NCBI RefSeq assembly: GCF_006539725.1
Contig: NZ_BJNO01000008.1
Location: forward strand, 112,681-176,680
DNA: 64,000 nt
From: Klebsiella terrigena
GTDB taxonomy: Bacteria > Pseudomonadota > Gammaproteobacteria > Enterobacterales > Enterobacteriaceae
Reading direction: 5' to 3'
In this document: positions 40,785 through 49,054 of the stretch, piece after piece
Layout of the letters: each line of letters begins with the position of its first letter
Numbering within the stretch: the first letter of the stretch is position 1
Notes under the pieces: generated by a model
Database searches by the model: none
What the model saw: only the letters and a program-made list of their open reading frames with translations
What the model was told of the DNA's origin: nothing
Position numbers and translations under genes: made by a program

Positions 40785-41800
40785 ACCGCCTCCTTGAGCT
40801 CAGGCGCGCCGTCGAGGACCTCGGCCGCGATGCCGAGCTGCGCCAGCAGCGCCAGCATCCTACCTGCCGACAGACGCTCGCCCTGAAAGCGCACCCCCGC
40901 CTGCAGCCGCCCTGCCAGCCGGCCGTTTATCACCTCAACGTGGCCGCCGAGCAGGTCAATTTGCAGCGCAAACTGCTGGCTCAGGCGGCTGATCCAGTCG
41001 GTGGCCACCGGCACATCCCAGCGATAGCTCAGGCGCAGCAGCAGATCGCTATGGGCCGCCACCGGAGAGAGCGGCAGCAGCTGCTGGCCGAGCAGAGAGT
41101 CCGGGCGCGCCAGCAGCTCTTTCACCTCGCCGAACTGGAGGATCGTGCCGTCGCGAATTTCCGCAACCGCATCCGCCGCCGCGCGTACCGCGTCCATCTC
41201 GTGGGTAATCAGCACGATCGCCAGCCGGTACTCATCGCGCAGGCGCTTAAGCAAATTGAGCACCGCAGCGGTGGCCTGCGGGTCCAGGCCTGAGGTGGCC
41301 TCGTCCGCCAGCAGCACCGAAGGACGCAGCGCCAGGGCGCGGGCGATGCCGATACGCTGGCGCTGGCCGCCGGAGAGCTGGGCCGGCCAGGCGTCGGCCT
41401 TATCGCTCAGGCCGACGCTCTCCAGCAGTTCGCCCACCCGGGCTTTGACATCCCGCTCCACTACCCCGAGGTACTCCAGCGGCAGAGCGATATTTTGCCA
41501 GGCCGTTTTACGGTTCAGCAGCGCCGAGGACTGGAAAACGGTGCCGATCGCCCGCCGCTCGCGGCGCAGCGCCTCGCCGCGGAGTAGCGACAGGTCGTTG
41601 CCGTTAACCCGGATGCTGCCGCTGTCGGGACGCTCCAGCAGGCTGATGCAGCGCGCAAGGGTCGATTTACCCGCGCCGCTTGGCCCCACCACCGCGGTGA
41701 TCGAGCCGGTTGGCACCCGCAGCGACAGCCCTTTCAGCACCTCGCTGACCCGCCCGCCCGCCGTGCAGTAGCTTTTATGCAGGTCGTCTATCTCAATCAT
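40781..41800 (-). CDS. MetN-type ABC transporter ATPase with NIL domain
   Basis: 339 aa. Walker A GPSGAGKST (near 38-46), Q-loop VFQSSALLNRKT, signature LSGGQRQRIGIARAL, Walker B VLLADEATSGLD and the H-loop LITHEMD. The C-terminal about 80 residues form a NIL domain, which in MetN binds methionine for trans-inhibition. It therefore probably senses an intracellular sulfur amino acid or analogue. Overlaps both neighbours by 4 nt. It is a paralogue of the chromosomal metN expected elsewhere in such genomes. Confidence 0.92.
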   Translation of the reverse strand: MIEIDDLHKSYCTAGGRVSEVLKGLSLRVPTGSITAVVGPSGAGKSTLARCISLLERPDSGSIRVNGNDLSLLRGEALRRERRAIGTVFQSSALLNRKTAWQNIALPLEYLGVVERDVKARVGELLESVGLSDKADAWPAQLSGGQRQRIGIARALALRPSVLLADEATSGLDPQATAAVLNLLKRLRDEYRLAIVLITHEMDAVRAAADAVAEIRDGTILQFGEVKELLARPDSLLGQQLLPLSPVAAHSDLLLRLSYRWDVPVATDWISRLSQQFALQIDLLGGHVEVINGRLAGRLQAGVRFQGERLSAGRMLALLAQLGIAAEVLDGAPELKEAV

Positions 41801-43203
41801 GTCACCTTCTCCCCCGCCCCGGCGTCGATGCGCACGCCGCGCCGGTAGCCGGCTCCCGGATGCGGGGCCACCAGCCGCGGCCCGGCGCCGAACAGTTTTT
41901 CGCGCAGGGTGCCTTCGCGGTACTCCTGCTTGAAGACGCCGCGCTTTTGCAGCTCGGGGATCAGCAGCTCCACCACGTCGCGGAAGGTTTCGTGGGTCAC
42001 CGCGTAGGCGAGGTTAAAGCCATCGACATCGGTCTCCTCGACCCACGACTGCAGCTCGTCGGCCACGGTTTCCGCGCTGCCGACGATCAGGGGGCCAAAG
42101 CCGCCAATGCCCACCCAGTCGGCCAGCGCCTGCACCGTCCACTGACGGTCAGGATCGGCGGTGGAAAAGGCCTCAACCGCCGACTGAATGGCGTTGGTAT
42201 GCAGATATTTCAGCACCTGATCCGGCTGATACTGGCCGAAGTCGATCCCGGTCCAGCCGGAGATCAGCGCCAGCGCCCCCTCGTAGCTGACGTAGGATTT
42301 ATACTCCTGCCATTTGGCCTGCGCCTCGCGGTCGGTTTCGCCGACGATCACCGTTTGCAGATTGAAAATCAGGATGCTGCGCGGATCGCGTCCGGCCTCC
42401 TCGGCGCGGCGGCGAATGTCGGCCACCGTCTTTTTAAGCAGCGTTTTTGACGGCGCGGCGACAAACACGCACTCGGCGTGCCCGGCGGCAAACTGCTTCC
42501 CGCGGCTCGATGCCCCGGCCTGATAGAGCACCGGCGTGCGCTGCGGCGACGGCTCGCAGAGGTGGATCCCCGGCACCGAGAAGAAGTTGCCCTGGTGGTT
42601 GATCGGGTGGATTTTCTGCGGATCGCTGAAGATCCCCCGCTCGCGATCGCGCAGCACTGCCCCGTCTTCCCAGCTGCCTTCCAGCAGCTTATAGACCACG
42701 TCGAGATACTCGTCGGCGTAGTCGTAGCGCGCATCGTGATCGGTCTGCGCCTGATGACCGATGTTGCGCGCCCCGCTTTCGAGGTACGAGGTCACGATAT
42801 TCCAGCCCACCCGGCCTTTGGTCAGATGGTCAAGGGTCGACAGCCGGCGGGCAAACGGATAGGGATGCTCAAACGACAGCGAGGCGGTCAGGCCAAAGCC
42901 GAGATGCTCCGTCACCAGCGCCATCGGGGTAATCAGCGCCAGCGGATCGTTCACCGGCACCTGCGTCGCCTGGCGAATGGCGGCATCGCCGCTGCCGTTC
43001 AGCACGTCGTAGATGCCCAGCACGTCGGCAATAAACAGGCCGTCAAACTTACCGCGCTCGAGAAGGCGCGCGAGGTCAACCCAGTAGTCCAGATCCTTGT
43101 ACTGCCATGAGCGGTCGCGCGGGTGGGTCCACAGCCCCGGCGACTGGTGGCCGACGCAGTTCATATCAAAAGCATTAAGACGAATTTCGCGTTGTGATGA
43201 CAT
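41797..43203 (-). CDS. NtaA/SnaA/DszA-type FMNH2-dependent monooxygenase
   Basis: 468 aa bacterial-luciferase-like (LLM class) enzyme of the nitrilotriacetate/dibenzothiophene-sulfone monooxygenase group. Signatures: LNAFDMNCVGHQSPGLWTHP near the start, FDGLFIADVLG, RRLSTLDHLTKGRVGWNIVTS, HDARYDYADEYLDV, PVLYQAGASSRGKQFAAGHA. These enzymes use reduced flavin and O2 to cleave C-N or C-S bonds and need a separate reductase. Second LLM enzyme of this operon besides the SsuD-like one. ATGA overlap with the metN-like gene downstream. Confidence 0.88.
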   Translation of the reverse strand: MSSQREIRLNAFDMNCVGHQSPGLWTHPRDRSWQYKDLDYWVDLARLLERGKFDGLFIADVLGIYDVLNGSGDAAIRQATQVPVNDPLALITPMALVTEHLGFGLTASLSFEHPYPFARRLSTLDHLTKGRVGWNIVTSYLESGARNIGHQAQTDHDARYDYADEYLDVVYKLLEGSWEDGAVLRDRERGIFSDPQKIHPINHQGNFFSVPGIHLCEPSPQRTPVLYQAGASSRGKQFAAGHAECVFVAAPSKTLLKKTVADIRRRAEEAGRDPRSILIFNLQTVIVGETDREAQAKWQEYKSYVSYEGALALISGWTGIDFGQYQPDQVLKYLHTNAIQSAVEAFSTADPDRQWTVQALADWVGIGGFGPLIVGSAETVADELQSWVEETDVDGFNLAYAVTHETFRDVVELLIPELQKRGVFKQEYREGTLREKLFGAGPRLVAPHPGAGYRRGVRIDAGAGEKVT

Positions 43204-43242
43204 AGCACTTCTCCAGGGCGCGTCCCGACAGGGGGCGCACGC

Positions 43243-44637
43243 TTAATCATGAATAACGAAAGAACCATCAAGCCCCAGCGTCGCCAGCGCTTCAGCCGCC
43301 ACCGCGGCGGCATGGTCGGCGACCTGCGGCAGACCCATCAGCTCGCCAAAACGTCCTCGCGCCGCCGGGCCAGAAATCAGCACCTTTGGCGTCATCGTGC
43401 CCTCGCGGCCGATCGCCCTTGAGCGCGAATCGACATCGAGCCCGAGCCCCAGCGCGTCGGCGCGGATCAGCCCGTCCCGCGCCAGGTCGCGCAGCAGCGG
43501 CTGGCTGTCGGTCAGGCCGCCGTGCGCGGGGCCGGTGGTGAGGATCAGGCGATCGACGGTCAGCAATTGAGGGTCGCCGCGGCGCGGGCTCAGGGTCAGA
43601 GTCAGCCGACCGGCATCGCCCTCCAGCGCCGTCAGCCTTGCCGCCAGCACCTTCAGGCTACCGTCGCGCTGGCGCTGGCTTAGCACATCCGCGACCTGCG
43701 GGGCGATGCGGTAGCGATGCACATCCCAGTAGCTGCGCAGATGGCGCAGGAAGCGCTGGCGGTCTGCCAGGCTCAGCCCCTGCCAGATGCTCTGCCCCTG
43801 GTTACGCACCGCGTCCAGCACCACCTGCCACGGCTGGCCCTGCTCGGCGGCGTGACGAATATCTTCCCGCACCCGCCGCAGCCGCAGGCGCAGCGAGCCC
43901 TCGCGATAGTCGCCGGGCCACAGCTCGGCGGCGCCGCTGATGTTCCCGCGGGGCAGCAGGCCGTGGCGCGAAAATGCCGTCACCGGGCCGCGATGGCCGA
44001 GCCGCGCCAGGGTGGCGATGGTGTCGGCCATGGTCAGCCCGGTGCCCATCACCGCCACCCGCGCATCCGGCACAACGTCGGCAAGCGCATCTGCACGCCA
44101 CGGGTTGGCAATCAGCGCCGGATGGTCGCGAAACGGGACCGCCAGGCGCGGCAGCGCCGGCGGCGGATGGCTCACCGCAAGGATCAGCAGATCGCTTTGC
44201 AGCAGCCGGCCGCCGGCGGTGGTGACGCCGCGCTGGCCATAGCTCAGCGCCTCTTCCCGCAGGTGCACCAGCCGTCCGTCGCTCGCCCGCAGCGCCTCGG
44301 CAAAACGCTGGCTGACGTAGCGGCCAAACTGGCCGCGCTGCGGATAGAGCGCCCCGTCCTCACGCCGCGCCTGCGGGTCGTCGGCGAACGCCGGCTGGTC
44401 GCGATACCAGCGGTCGAAAGCGCCCTCCTCCTCGCCGGCCAGCTGCATCCGCGCGGCGGGGACGTTGATGCGATGGGAGGGCTCGGCGGTGGAGTAGGCC
44501 ACCCCCGCACCGGGCACCGCGCGCGGCTCCAGCAGCGTCACCCGCAGCCCGTTTGGCGCCAGGCGCAGCAGCTCAATCGCCACCGCAGCGCCGCTGAACC
44601 CGCCGCCGATAATGACCACCTGCGGTTCAGCGCTCAT
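43243..44637 (-). CDS. FAD/NAD(P)-binding oxidoreductase (NAD_binding_9 type)
   Basis: 464 aa from MSAEPQVVIIGGGFSG, with GAGGGGG 7 nt before the ATG; a TTG two codons upstream is disfavoured. FAD dinucleotide motif GGGFSG near 12-17 and a second nucleotide motif VAVMGTGLTMADTIATL in the middle, as in the HI0933/NAD_binding_9 FAD proteins often found beside LLM monooxygenases. Very high G+C. It lies between the two monooxygenases and no SsuE-type flavin reductase is present, so it may take part in flavin or substrate oxidation-reduction (inference). Confidence 0.75.
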   Translation of the reverse strand: MSAEPQVVIIGGGFSGAAVAIELLRLAPNGLRVTLLEPRAVPGAGVAYSTAEPSHRINVPAARMQLAGEEEGAFDRWYRDQPAFADDPQARREDGALYPQRGQFGRYVSQRFAEALRASDGRLVHLREEALSYGQRGVTTAGGRLLQSDLLILAVSHPPPALPRLAVPFRDHPALIANPWRADALADVVPDARVAVMGTGLTMADTIATLARLGHRGPVTAFSRHGLLPRGNISGAAELWPGDYREGSLRLRLRRVREDIRHAAEQGQPWQVVLDAVRNQGQSIWQGLSLADRQRFLRHLRSYWDVHRYRIAPQVADVLSQRQRDGSLKVLAARLTALEGDAGRLTLTLSPRRGDPQLLTVDRLILTTGPAHGGLTDSQPLLRDLARDGLIRADALGLGLDVDSRSRAIGREGTMTPKVLISGPAARGRFGELMGLPQVADHAAAVAAEALATLGLDGSFVIHD

Positions 44638-44681
44638 CGGCAATCCCCCTCTGGAGGCAGAAAAGCATGTCCACCTCCCGC

Positions 44682-45854
44682 TCAGCTGGCGCTGACCTGT
44701 TTAACCGGCCGCTTATCGCCGCCGATGGTTTCGCCAAACGGGCCGGTATTCACGCTGCGCGCTTTCGGCTGGGCGCTGCCGGCAAGCGGCAGCAGCGGCA
44801 TGACCAGGTCGGCAAAGCGGTGGGCCTCTTCGAGATGCGGGTAGCCGGAGAAGATAAAGTTGGTGATGCCGAGGGCCTGATATTCGCGAATGCGATCCGC
44901 GACCTGCTGCGGGCTGCCGACCAGCGCCGTGCCCGCTCCGCCGCGCACCAGACCAACGCCCGCCCACAGGTTCGGGGCGATGCGCAGGTTGTCGCGGGAG
45001 CCGTTATGCAGGGCGCTCATCCGCGCCTGGCCTGCGGAATCCATGCGGGCAAATATTTTTTGCGCCTGGGCGATGGTGTCGTCATCCAGATGGGCAATCA
45101 GGCGATCGGCGGCGGCCCAGGCCTCCTCTTCCGTTTCGCGCACGATCACGTGCAGGCGAATGCCGTACTGCAGGGTGCGGCCGCGGGCGGCGGCGCGCTC
45201 GCGCACGATGGCCAGCTTCTCCGCCACCAGCGCCGGCGGCTCGCCCCAGGTCAGATAGCTATCGATTTGCTCAGCGGCAACGTCAATGGCTTCCTCCGAA
45301 GAGCCGCCGAAGTAGAGCGGCGGGCCGTTCTCCTGCACCGGCGGGAAGAGCACTTCTGCCCCTTCAACCTGGATATGCTCGCCGTGATAATCCACCTTCT
45401 CGCCTTTCAGCAGGCGCGAGTAAACGTCCAGAAACTCGCGGGTCACCTGATAGCGCTGGCTATGGTCGAGGAAAATTCCGTCGCCCTTGTTCTCCACCGG
45501 ATCGCCGCCGGTGACCACGTTGATCAGCAGCCGGCCCTCCGACAGGCGGTCAAGGGTTGCCGCCATACGCGCCGCCAGCGTCGGCGGCTGCAGCCCCGGA
45601 CGTACCGCCACCAGATAGCGCAGGCGGCGGGTTAACGGCGCCAGCGCGGCGGCGACCAGCCAGGAGTCTTCGCAGCTTTTGCCGGTGGGGATCAGCACGC
45701 CGTAGTAGCCGAGGCTGTCGGCGGCCAGCGCAACCTGCTGTAAATACGCTAAATCAACGGGACGTCCGCCTTCGGTGGTGCCCAGATAGCGGCCGTCGCC
45801 GTGGGTGGGTAAAAACCAAAACACGTTGATCTTATCGCTAGCTTTCTGCGTCAT
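44682..45854 (-). CDS. SsuD-like FMNH2-dependent alkanesulfonate monooxygenase
   Basis: 390 aa (E. coli SsuD 381). [15 protein letters not shown] at the start, the conserved Cys61 in TGKSCEDSW (Cys54 of SsuD), and [15 protein letters not shown] carrying the Arg/His pair of the active site. [10 protein letters not shown] and [19 protein letters not shown] are family hallmarks. It releases sulfite from alkanesulfonates with FMNH2 and O2. First gene of the eight-gene minus-strand series (ssuD-like, FAD protein, NtaA-like, metN/I/Q-like, then MFS and sfnB-like). Preceded by a sigma-54 promoter and a long inverted repeat. Confidence 0.92.
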   Translation of the reverse strand: MTQKASDKINVFWFLPTHGDGRYLGTTEGGRPVDLAYLQQVALAADSLGYYGVLIPTGKSCEDSWLVAAALAPLTRRLRYLVAVRPGLQPPTLAARMAATLDRLSEGRLLINVVTGGDPVENKGDGIFLDHSQRYQVTREFLDVYSRLLKGEKVDYHGEHIQVEGAEVLFPPVQENGPPLYFGGSSEEAIDVAAEQIDSYLTWGEPPALVAEKLAIVRERAAARGRTLQYGIRLHVIVRETEEEAWAAADRLIAHLDDDTIAQAQKIFARMDSAGQARMSALHNGSRDNLRIAPNLWAGVGLVRGGAGTALVGSPQQVADRIREYQALGITNFIFSGYPHLEEAHRFADLVMPLLPLAGSAQPKARSVNTGPFGETIGGDKRPVKQVSAS

Positions 45855-45863
45855 TATCCATTT

Positions 45864-45919
45864 CCTATATAACCATATTCGATATTCATCGAAGAGTTGT
45901 TTAAATTTGGTTATATAGG
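45864..45919. promoter_or_regulatory. 12-bp inverted repeat around the ssuD-like transcription start
   Basis: CCTATATAACCA (45864-45875) and TGGTTATATAGG (45908-45919) are perfect inverted copies 32 bp apart. The right arm covers the start expected from the sigma-54 promoter; the left arm overlaps the ribosome-binding site. Candidate operator for a repressor or LysR-type regulator, or an mRNA fold that hides the ribosome site. Confidence 0.6.
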
Positions 45920-45922
45920 TGT

Positions 45923-45941
45923 TAGCGATAATCGTGCCAAC
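45923..45941 (-). promoter_or_regulatory. Sigma-54 (-24/-12) promoter of the ssuD-like operon
   Basis: Minus strand TTGGCACGATTATCGCTA has the invariant GG and GC spaced by exactly 10 nt, with TGGCAC intact at -24 (consensus TGGCAC-N5-TTGC; here TCGC). Predicted start near 45913, about 59 nt before the ATG. The divergent gene encodes a sigma-54 activator. Confidence 0.8.
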
Positions 45942-46003
45942 GCGGCAATGAAATTTAAGGCAATAAAATCAAAGTATTAATAAAATCACTCGCCCGCCAG
46001 GCT

Positions 46004-46049
46004 GTTGCAAATGCGTCAGCGGATGGGGTGAGGCTGCCGCGTTTGCAAC
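46004..46049. promoter_or_regulatory. Putative upstream activator sites for the sigma-54 regulator
   Basis: GTTGCAAA (46004-46011) and TTTGCAAC (46042-46049) are inverted copies 38 bp centre to centre, each built on TTGCAA. They lie 65-125 bp upstream of the -24/-12 promoter, the normal place for enhancer-binding-protein sites. Confidence 0.6.
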
Positions 46050-46125
46050 AAAACCACAGGGTTTGCCCGTGTTTATCACCGCCGACAGAGGATAAGTTCA
46101 AGGCGTTATTTAGCGGAGGACTCCC

Positions 46126-48069
46126 ATGCTTAATCCTGAACCCCCGGCCGATACCCCGGTGCTGATCGACCCGGCGTCAAAGGCCTTTCAGAACCTGTTG
46201 GATAAACTGGCGCCCACCGAGGCCACCGTGCTGATCGTCGGTGAAACCGGCACCGGTAAAGAGGTGGTCGCCCGCTACCTGCATCACCACAGCAGCCGCC
46301 GCCAGCAGCCTTTTCTTGCCGTGAACTGCGGCGCGCTCACCGAGAGCCTGGCGGAAGCGGAGCTCTTCGGTCACGAGAAAGGGGCGTTTACCGGCGCGGT
46401 GCAGAGCCATCCCGGCTGGTTTGAGGCCGCCGAGGGCGGCACGCTGCTGCTCGATGAGATTGGCGAGTTAAGCCTGCCGCTGCAGGTGAAGCTGCTGCGC
46501 GTGCTGCAGGAGCGTGAGATTACCCGCGTCGGCTCGCGCAAGGCGGTCAAAGTCAACGTGCGGGTGATTGCCGCCACCCACGTGGATTTGGCGCAGGCGA
46601 TCCGCGAACGCCGCTTTCGTGAAGACCTCTATTACCGCCTGAATATCGCCATCGTCCCGCTGCCGCCGCTGCGCCAGCGCCGCCAGGATATTCCCCTGCT
46701 GGCCAACCATTTCCTGTCGCTCTACGCCCGCCGGCTGGGACGCCCGACCCGCTATCTGGCACCGGAGGCGCTGGACCGGCTGATGGACTACCCGTGGCCC
46801 GGCAATATCCGCGAGCTTGAAAACACGCTGCATAACGCGGTCCTGCTCAGCAGAGAGGAGGAGATTACGCCGGCCCAGCTGCGCCTGACCACGCTGCACG
46901 CCGCGCCGCTGACGGCGACGGATATTGAGCTGGACGACTTTATCCACCAGCAGCTCGCCCAGCCCGGCGACGCGCTGTGGGAGCGCATGACCGGCGCGCT
47001 GATCCGCGGCGCCATGGCCCACTGCGACGACAATCAGAGCCAGGCCGCCGCCCTGCTGGGGATAAGCCGCCACACCCTGCGCACCCAGCTGGCCAATATT
47101 GGCGTAATTAAAAGCCGCCGCCGGGTGGAGTCGGCGCCGCGCCGGCTGGCCGATGCCGCGTCCGTCGACCGCGAGCTGCGCATCGGCTATCAGCGCTTCG
47201 GCAATCTCGGCATTTTAAAGGCCCGTCAGAGCCTCGAAAGCGCCTTCGCCAGCCTCGGCGTCAGCGTGCTGTGGAGCGAATTCCCGGCCGGGCCGCAGCT
47301 GCTGCACGCCCTCGCCTGCAATGAGATCGATTTCGGCACTACCGGCGAAGCGCCGCCGGTCTTTGCCCAGGCCAGCAGCGCCGAGCTGGTGTACGTCGCG
47401 TGGGAGCCGCCGGCGCCGCAAAGCGTGGCGATGGTGGTGCCGCAGCATAGCGAGATCCGCACGCTCGGCGATCTGCGCGGCAGGCGTATTGCGCTGAATA
47501 AGGGCTCAAACGTGCACTGGCTGCTGCTGCAGATTCTGGAAGAGGCCGGGCTGGGCCTCAACGACGTGAAGGTGGTCTACATCCCGCCGAAGTATCCGCT
47601 CACCGCCAGCGATTATCTGGCGGTCGACGCGTGGATGATGTGGGACCCGCTGCTCAGCGACGCCGAGCATACCGGGGAGCTGCGGGTGGTCGCCAGCGGC
47701 GAGGGCCGGGTGCACAACCATCAGTTCTATCTCTCGCGCCGCGATTACGTCAACCACAACGGCGACATCATGCAGCGTCTGCTGCACGAGCTGACGCAAA
47801 CCGGGCAGTTTATCGATAGCCGGCGCGAAGAGGCCGCCGGGCTGCTTGCCGCCGAATTAGGCATTAACGTCGATTCGCTGGCCCTCGCCCTCGCGCGGCG
47901 CAGCCATCGCCCGCGGATGATGGATCTGAAGGTCATCCGCGCCCAGCAGACCATCGCCGACCGCTTTTATGCCCTCGGGCTGATCGGCAAACCGGTTTCC
48001 GTGCGCGAAGCGGTGTGGTACGGCGAAGCGGCCCACAGCGACCTGAGCCTGCTGCTGCACGCCGATTAG
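46126..48069 (+). CDS. Sigma-54 activator fused to an SsuA-like ligand-binding domain
   Basis: 647 aa. AAA+ domain about 10-245: Walker A GETGTGKE (39-46), sigma-54 contact loop GAFTGA (86-91), Walker B GGTLLLDE (104-111), arginine-finger region FREDLYYRLN (164-173). No N-terminal sensor domain. Fis-type helix-turn-helix about 303-323 (NQSQAAALLGISRHTLRTQL). Residues about 350-625 are an SsuA-like binding domain (LRIGYQRFGNLGILKARQSL, FPAGPQLLHAL, TTGEAPPVFAQA, LNKGSNVHWLL, WMMWDPL) without signal peptide, hence cytoplasmic. Divergent from the ssuD-like operon with its sigma-54 promoter. Inferred role: direct sensing of an intracellular sulfonate or related compound and activation of the island. 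Confidence 0.92.
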   Translation: MLNPEPPADTPVLIDPASKAFQNLLDKLAPTEATVLIVGETGTGKEVVARYLHHHSSRRQQPFLAVNCGALTESLAEAELFGHEKGAFTGAVQSHPGWFEAAEGGTLLLDEIGELSLPLQVKLLRVLQEREITRVGSRKAVKVNVRVIAATHVDLAQAIRERRFREDLYYRLNIAIVPLPPLRQRRQDIPLLANHFLSLYARRLGRPTRYLAPEALDRLMDYPWPGNIRELENTLHNAVLLSREEEITPAQLRLTTLHAAPLTATDIELDDFIHQQLAQPGDALWERMTGALIRGAMAHCDDNQSQAAALLGISRHTLRTQLANIGVIKSRRRVESAPRRLADAASVDRELRIGYQRFGNLGILKARQSLESAFASLGVSVLWSEFPAGPQLLHALACNEIDFGTTGEAPPVFAQASSAELVYVAWEPPAPQSVAMVVPQHSEIRTLGDLRGRRIALNKGSNVHWLLLQILEEAGLGLNDVKVVYIPPKYPLTASDYLAVDAWMMWDPLLSDAEHTGELRVVASGEGRVHNHQFYLSRRDYVNHNGDIMQRLLHELTQTGQFIDSRREEAAGLLAAELGINVDSLALALARRSHRPRMMDLKVIRAQQTIADRFYALGLIGKPVSVREAVWYGEAAHSDLSLLLHAD

Positions 48070-48225
48070 GCCGCTTTGCGAGGCGCATTCCCGATTATCC
48101 CCGCGCCGATAGCCTACTGTACACGGCAATGATACCCTTACATTTATGAGAACACGGCTCGGGCACGGCGCCCGACCAGGCCGGTGGACCGCTCATCTGC
48201 CGGCATAAATGATAAGGAGAGACCT

Positions 48226-48981
48226 GTGGCCGTTCATCTGTTAATCGTCGACGCGCTCAATCTGATTCGCCGCATTCACGCGGTGCAGGGTTCGCCCTGC
48301 GTTGACACCTGCCTGCACGCGCTGGAGCAGCTGATCGTCCATAGTCAGCCAACGCACGCGGTGGCGGTATTTGATGATGAAGATCGCGCCCACAGCTGGC
48401 GGCACCAGCGCCTGGCGGAATATAAGGCCGGCCGCGCGCCGATGCCGGAGACGCTGGAGGCCGAAATGCCCGCGATCCGCGCGGCGTTTGAGCAGCGCGG
48501 AATACGCTGCTGGGCCCTGGCGGGCAGCGAAGCCGACGATCTCGCCGCCACCCTGGCGATGAAGGTCGCCCAGGCCGGGCACCAGGCCACCATCGTCTCC
48601 ACCGATAAAGGCTACTGCCAGCTGCTTTCGCCCACGGTTCGCATCCGCGACTACTTCCAGAAGCGCTGGCTGGACGCCCCTTTTATTGCCAACGAGTTTG
48701 GCGTGACTCCGCAGCAGTTGCCTGATTACTGGGGGCTGGCGGGCATCAGCAGCTCAAAAGTGCCGGGCGTGGCGGGTATCGGCCCCAAAAGCGCCGCCCA
48801 GCTCTTAACCGAGTTTACCGATCTGGAGGGGATTTACGCCCGTCTCGACGAGGTCGCGGAGAAATGGCGCAAGAAGCTGGAAGAGCATAAAGAGATGGCG
48901 TTCACCTGCCGCGAAATCGCCCGTCTGCAGACCGATTTACAGCTCGATGGCAATCTGCAGCAGCTGCGGCTGACGGCATAG
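48226..48981 (+). CDS. xni: Flap endonuclease Xni (ExoIX)
   Basis: 251 aa. The start is GTG with AAGGAG 8 nt before, giving (f)[24 protein letters not shown] as in E. coli. FEN/5'-3' exonuclease fold: [25 protein letters not shown] with the metal-binding acidic pair, [12 protein letters not shown], and the helix-hairpin-helix K+-binding segment [21 protein letters not shown]. It lacks the Asp cluster for the third metal seen in full Pol I exonucleases, as in its family. First core gene after the organosulfur island. Confidence 0.96.
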   Translation: MAVHLLIVDALNLIRRIHAVQGSPCVDTCLHALEQLIVHSQPTHAVAVFDDEDRAHSWRHQRLAEYKAGRAPMPETLEAEMPAIRAAFEQRGIRCWALAGSEADDLAATLAMKVAQAGHQATIVSTDKGYCQLLSPTVRIRDYFQKRWLDAPFIANEFGVTPQQLPDYWGLAGISSSKVPGVAGIGPKSAAQLLTEFTDLEGIYARLDEVAEKWRKKLEEHKEMAFTCREIARLQTDLQLDGNLQQLRLTA

Positions 48982-49013
48982 TCGGTATAGCTGGCGGCCG
49001 CCGTTTAGCCGAA

Positions 49014-49038
49014 AAGGGCGATAGCCAGCATCGCCCTT
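49014..49038. terminator. Convergent terminator between xni and fucO
   Basis: 9-bp stem AAGGGCGAT / ATCGCCCTT with a 7-nt loop. On the minus strand it runs into four U residues, so it mainly ends fucAO transcription. Confidence 0.75.
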
Positions 49039-49054
49039 AACCCTCCGGCAGCGT

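Noticed and set aside
46021..46034. Second sigma-54 promoter on the plus strand before the regulator gene
   Set aside because: GG and GC are 10 nt apart, but the surrounding bases (GGATGG, GAGGC) do not fit TGGCAC or TTGC; chance match in G-rich DNA.
35411..48069. Prophage or integrative element carrying the organosulfur genes
   Set aside because: No integrase, transposase, tRNA junction or flanking direct repeat was seen; codon and base usage are similar to the rest of the window, so it looks like stable accessory gene content.
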